The translations under genes and the position numbers were made by a program. The notes beneath the pieces were generated by a model. It was not told the origin of the DNA. It worked only from the letters and a program-made list of their open reading frames with translations, and ran no database searches. From NCBI GenBank assembly GCA_003141555.1, contig PLMN01000029.1, positions 275,922 through 339,921 on the forward strand: DNA of 64,000 nt. The letters run 5' to 3'. Of the stretch, positions 62,016 through 64,000 are shown one piece after another (position 1 is the stretch's first letter; each line of letters begins with the position of its first letter). Source of the stretch: Candidatus Aminicenantota bacterium (GTDB taxonomy: Bacteria > Acidobacteriota > Aminicenantia > Aminicenantales > UBA4085).

Positions 62016-62486
62016 CTAGGCGATTTCGTAGCCGACGACGGCGTAATAGATCGCCCTGTCAAAGAACAAGGTCACCCGGTTATGAAGGTCCATGGCCTGG
62101 TACATATCGGCCGAGGTATCCAAGAGCCCCGCGGTTTCGACCTTGCCCCAGAAATGTTTCCGAATCAGCCCCAGCGACTGGACGATTTCCGATAGGGGGA
62201 ATCCTTCCCGGCGGCGCTGCTGGCCGACGCCCATCCAGTATTTCCGGATGTCTTCCTTGGATACGTCGCGGTTGATCCATTGTCCGAGCTGGCCGAAGAC
62301 GCGATGGGCGCGCCGGTAGAGCTCCGCGTCGTCCGCGTAGCTGCCGTAGGTGGGAGTCCCGTCGTCGCTGTGGACTTCGGCCAGCCAGCTCTTCGTGAGC
62401 TCATCGGCGTGCTTCTCGATGAGATCCATGATGCGCTGGACCACCGGCGTCGTTGAGAAATAGCTGTTCGGATCATCATAAACCAT
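62016..62486 (-). CDS. RsbRD_N-like stand-alone sensor domain protein
   Basis: A 156-residue, all-helical soluble protein. The pattern IMDLIEKHADELTKSWLAEV, followed by YWMGVGQQRRREGFPLSEIVQSLGLIRKHFW, resembles the RsbRD N-terminal (globin-like helical) domain that often precedes kinases or STAS domains. Here it is a separate polypeptide, first in an operon with a histidine kinase and response regulator. GAGGAGAGGAAG precedes the ATG and a strong promoter lies just upstream. It may sense a redox or gas signal for the kinase (inference). Confidence 0.75.
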   Translation of the reverse strand: MVYDDPNSYFSTTPVVQRIMDLIEKHADELTKSWLAEVHSDDGTPTYGSYADDAELYRRAHRVFGQLGQWINRDVSKEDIRKYWMGVGQQRRREGFPLSEIVQSLGLIRKHFWGKVETAGLLDTSADMYQAMDLHNRVTLFFDRAIYYAVVGYEIA

Positions 62487-62507
62487 GATCTTCCTCTCCT
62501 CACCGTA

Positions 62508-62536
62508 AATTTAAACTTCCGCTGGCCGCATGTCAA
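62508..62536 (-). promoter_or_regulatory. Promoter of the sensor-kinase-regulator operon
   Basis: On the minus strand, a perfect TTGACA (62531-62536), a 17-base spacer and TAAATT (62508-62513), 21 bases before the ATG at 62486. Confidence 0.65.
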
Positions 62537-62649
62537 TCCGGGTTTACGGAAGCCCTGCCGCGGCCCATTTGCCCGACGCCTCCATTTCTGATTTAATGGG
62601 CGGGAAGAAATGAGATTCGCCGGGCAACCCTGTGCTCGAAGAGGCCGCC

Positions 62650-63653
62650 ATGAGAAGATCCCGCCTTGCGATCGGCCTGCTTACCGTTCTCGGGCTCGGT
62701 GGGGCGTTGACGGCCCGGGACGCGTCCTCTATGCCGATGTCTGCCAGGGAGGCGTCCTTAAAGACGATTTCCTCCGCTCGTGGAGCGCCCTGACGCGGAG
62801 GCTCGACTTGGACCAGATCGCCGCTCCGGTCGATGACGACAAGGGAGGAGCGCTCCTCACGAAAGCCATCGAGGAGCATAAGGGCAATCGGTCGGTCTTC
62901 GACGCCGTGTCGCCCTTGGAGTTCCGCGACAGTCGGGACCCGCTCACAAAAACGCTCCCGAACCTGGAATGGGGACCGGCCGGCCACCTCCAGGACATCA
63001 ATGATTCCGGGATCCCGGTGTATCTCTGGGGCGGCTGGTTCGATGGCTTCACCCGGGACGGCTTTCTCATGTTCCGCAACTTCACCGCCCCGCGAAGGTT
63101 CACGATCGGGGCCTGGTCTCATTCCCCCAAGGATCCGGCCATCCTCAAAGAGGAATTCGCCCTCCTAGCCTGCGAAGAAATGCGCTGGTTCGACTACTGG
63201 CTGAAGGGAATCGACAATGGTGTCCAGAAGGAGGCTCCGATCACCTACCAGGTCATGGTGGCGCCCGGCAAGAACGTCTGGAAGACGGCTTCCCAGTGGC
63301 CGCTTCCGGCCGCGGCGGACACGTTCCTCTATTTCCAGGATGGAAGGACGGGCAACGTCGCCTCGGTGAATGACGGCCGCCTTACGACAATTTCGGGCTG
63401 CCTTTTCACCGAAGCTATAAAGCCGATGTCGCCGCGCCGACCCTGTCCCCGCCGCCCGAGGTCACGGTCTATCGGGACAAGCTCCATCGGTCGTCGATCG
63501 TCCTGCCCGTCCCGGGGGGCAGGGTCGAGATCGCCGGAGTCGGGGCGACGGCCCTCCTTCTAATCATGGCCCCTCATCCTTGGCCTCGCCATCCTCATCA
63601 TCGCCTTCGCGATGTTCATGCGCTCCAAGATGAAGTCCGTCGGGCAGGGGTGA
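62650..63653 (+). pseudogene. Decayed CocE/NonD-type alpha/beta hydrolase (S15 family) with a foreign membrane tail
   Basis: A signal peptide starts at 62650 (MRRSRLAIGLLTVLGLGG) but its frame closes after 47 codons. The adjacent frame, from about 62720 to 63400, encodes the middle of a CocE hydrolase: IPVYLWGGWFDGF with the catalytic Asp and FTIGAWSHSPKD with the catalytic His. The region with the nucleophilic Ser (GxSYxG) is missing. A C-terminal fragment (TVYRDKLHRSSIVLPV) follows in yet another frame to about 63520. A short membrane tail, ILGLAILIIAFAMFMR ending at 63653, comes after an in-frame stop. One large deletion and two frame changes are therefore needed. Confidence 0.75.
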
Positions 63654-63759
63654 CCGGGGGAGCTGCCCGATGACGAGCGCCGGGGCTTCGGGGAGGGAAG
63701 AGGGAGAAGGCGGAAGCGTCTAAAGGATGGAAAAGAGCGGGTTGATTTGAAGATCGCTC

Positions 63760-63788
63760 TTGATTTCGGGGACGGGGCCGCATACAAT
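63760..63788 (+). promoter_or_regulatory. Promoter of the terminal PLP-enzyme gene
   Basis: TTGATT (63760-63765), a 17-base spacer and TACAAT (63783-63788), 52 bases before the ATG. Confidence 0.55.
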
Positions 63789-63840
63789 GCGGCCTTTATC
63801 CGGCCCCGGTTCAGGGCATGGGCAGTCGGAAGGAGAGGCC

Positions 63841-64000
63841 ATGATCGACATCTTTGACAAATGCCGGACCGAGGGCGGCTATTTCGGGCCGTTCCGCGCC
63901 CGCGGCGACCATTATTTCTCCCGCCCCGTGCTCGATCCGACCCCCGGCCACCAAATGACATTCCAAGGCCAGAAAGTCGTCCAGTGGTCGATCAACAACT
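63841..64000 (+). CDS. Alpha-oxoamine-synthase-like PLP enzyme, N-terminal part (runs off the window)
   Basis: 53 codons are visible. DIFDKCRTEGGYFGPF, followed by MTFQGQKVVQWSINN, resembles the start of class I/II PLP enzymes of the 8-amino-7-oxononanoate synthase / 2-amino-3-ketobutyrate ligase / serine palmitoyltransferase group, where FQG+K+V...NNYLG opens the first conserved block. The catalytic Lys lies beyond the window. GAAGGAGAGG lies before the ATG at 63841. The reaction cannot be assigned further. Confidence 0.7.
   Translation, partial: MIDIFDKCRTEGGYFGPFRARGDHYFSRPVLDPTPGHQMTFQGQKVVQWSINN

Noticed and set aside
1-64000. CRISPR arrays, tRNA or rRNA genes, insertion sequences
   Set aside because: No regularly spaced repeats, cloverleaf, rRNA-like segment, transposase or flanking inverted repeats were seen on reading both strands.

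Overview
GC-rich window (roughly two thirds G+C by eye) of an uncultivated-type, Gram-negative, probably anaerobic heterotroph. Outer-membrane beta-barrels, Sec and Tat signal peptides, PKD and FN3 surface proteins, Hanks-type kinases, a tricorn protease and a PerR-superoxide reductase-rubrerythrin operon together resemble Acidobacteriota and in particular Candidatus Aminicenantes. That placement is inference from gene content; no rRNA, tRNA or marker gene is present to confirm it. I see no CRISPR array, insertion sequence, phage or tRNA. The window looks like chromosomal core with strong sugar and peptide scavenging.

Layout. 1-2.6 kb: start of a toast-rack lipoprotein and a heparinase II/III-like secreted protein. 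2.7-13 kb: a tightly coupled three-gene surface operon (outer-membrane barrel, 2083-residue PKD protein, FN3 protein). 13-19.6 kb: M14 carboxypeptidase, membrane Ser/Thr kinase, UMF1/Atg22-like transporter, ferritin-like protein. 19.6-23.7 kb: sugar locus 1 (MFS symporter, Gfo/Idh/MocA dehydrogenase, TIM barrel fused to DUF1080). 23.8-27.9 kb: DUF2207, DUF4342, gamma-glutamyltransferase. 28.2-31.4 kb: a giant fusion of HExxH peptidase, TolB-like propeller and Omp85-like barrel. 31.5-37.6 kb: CBM9-like protein, PatB-type lyase, serine hydrolase, GH38 mannosidase. 37.6-44.5 kb: M48 peptidase, tricorn protease, zinc-ribbon Ser/Thr kinase.

44.7-49.8 kb: sugar locus 2 (nucleotidyltransferase, DUF1080 protein, Tat-exported dehydrogenase, Tat-exported TIM barrel, glucuronokinase-like kinase). 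49.9-51.4 kb: perR-dfx-rbr peroxide/superoxide operon under a consensus promoter with a perfect 7-1-7 palindrome over its start. 51.5-58.7 kb: phosphorolytic sugar operon (porin-like barrel, SSS symporter, GH94, GH130, URO-D-like protein). 58.7-62.5 kb: ammonium transporter and a sensor-kinase-response regulator operon. 62.6-63.7 kb: decayed CocE hydrolase. 63.8 kb to the end: start of an alpha-oxoamine-synthase-like PLP enzyme.

How the genes fit together. Secreted peptidases (M14, tricorn, the peptidase-barrel fusion, gamma-glutamyltransferase) and glycan enzymes (heparinase-like, GH38, DUF1080, Gfo/Idh/MocA, GH94, GH130) with symporters point to import of oligosaccharides and peptides. Disaccharides appear to be cleaved by oxidation to 3-keto sugars or by phosphorolysis rather than by hydrolysis. 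Promoters are easy to read by eye: many genes carry TTGACA- or TTGATT-like -35 boxes exactly 17 bases from a -10 box.
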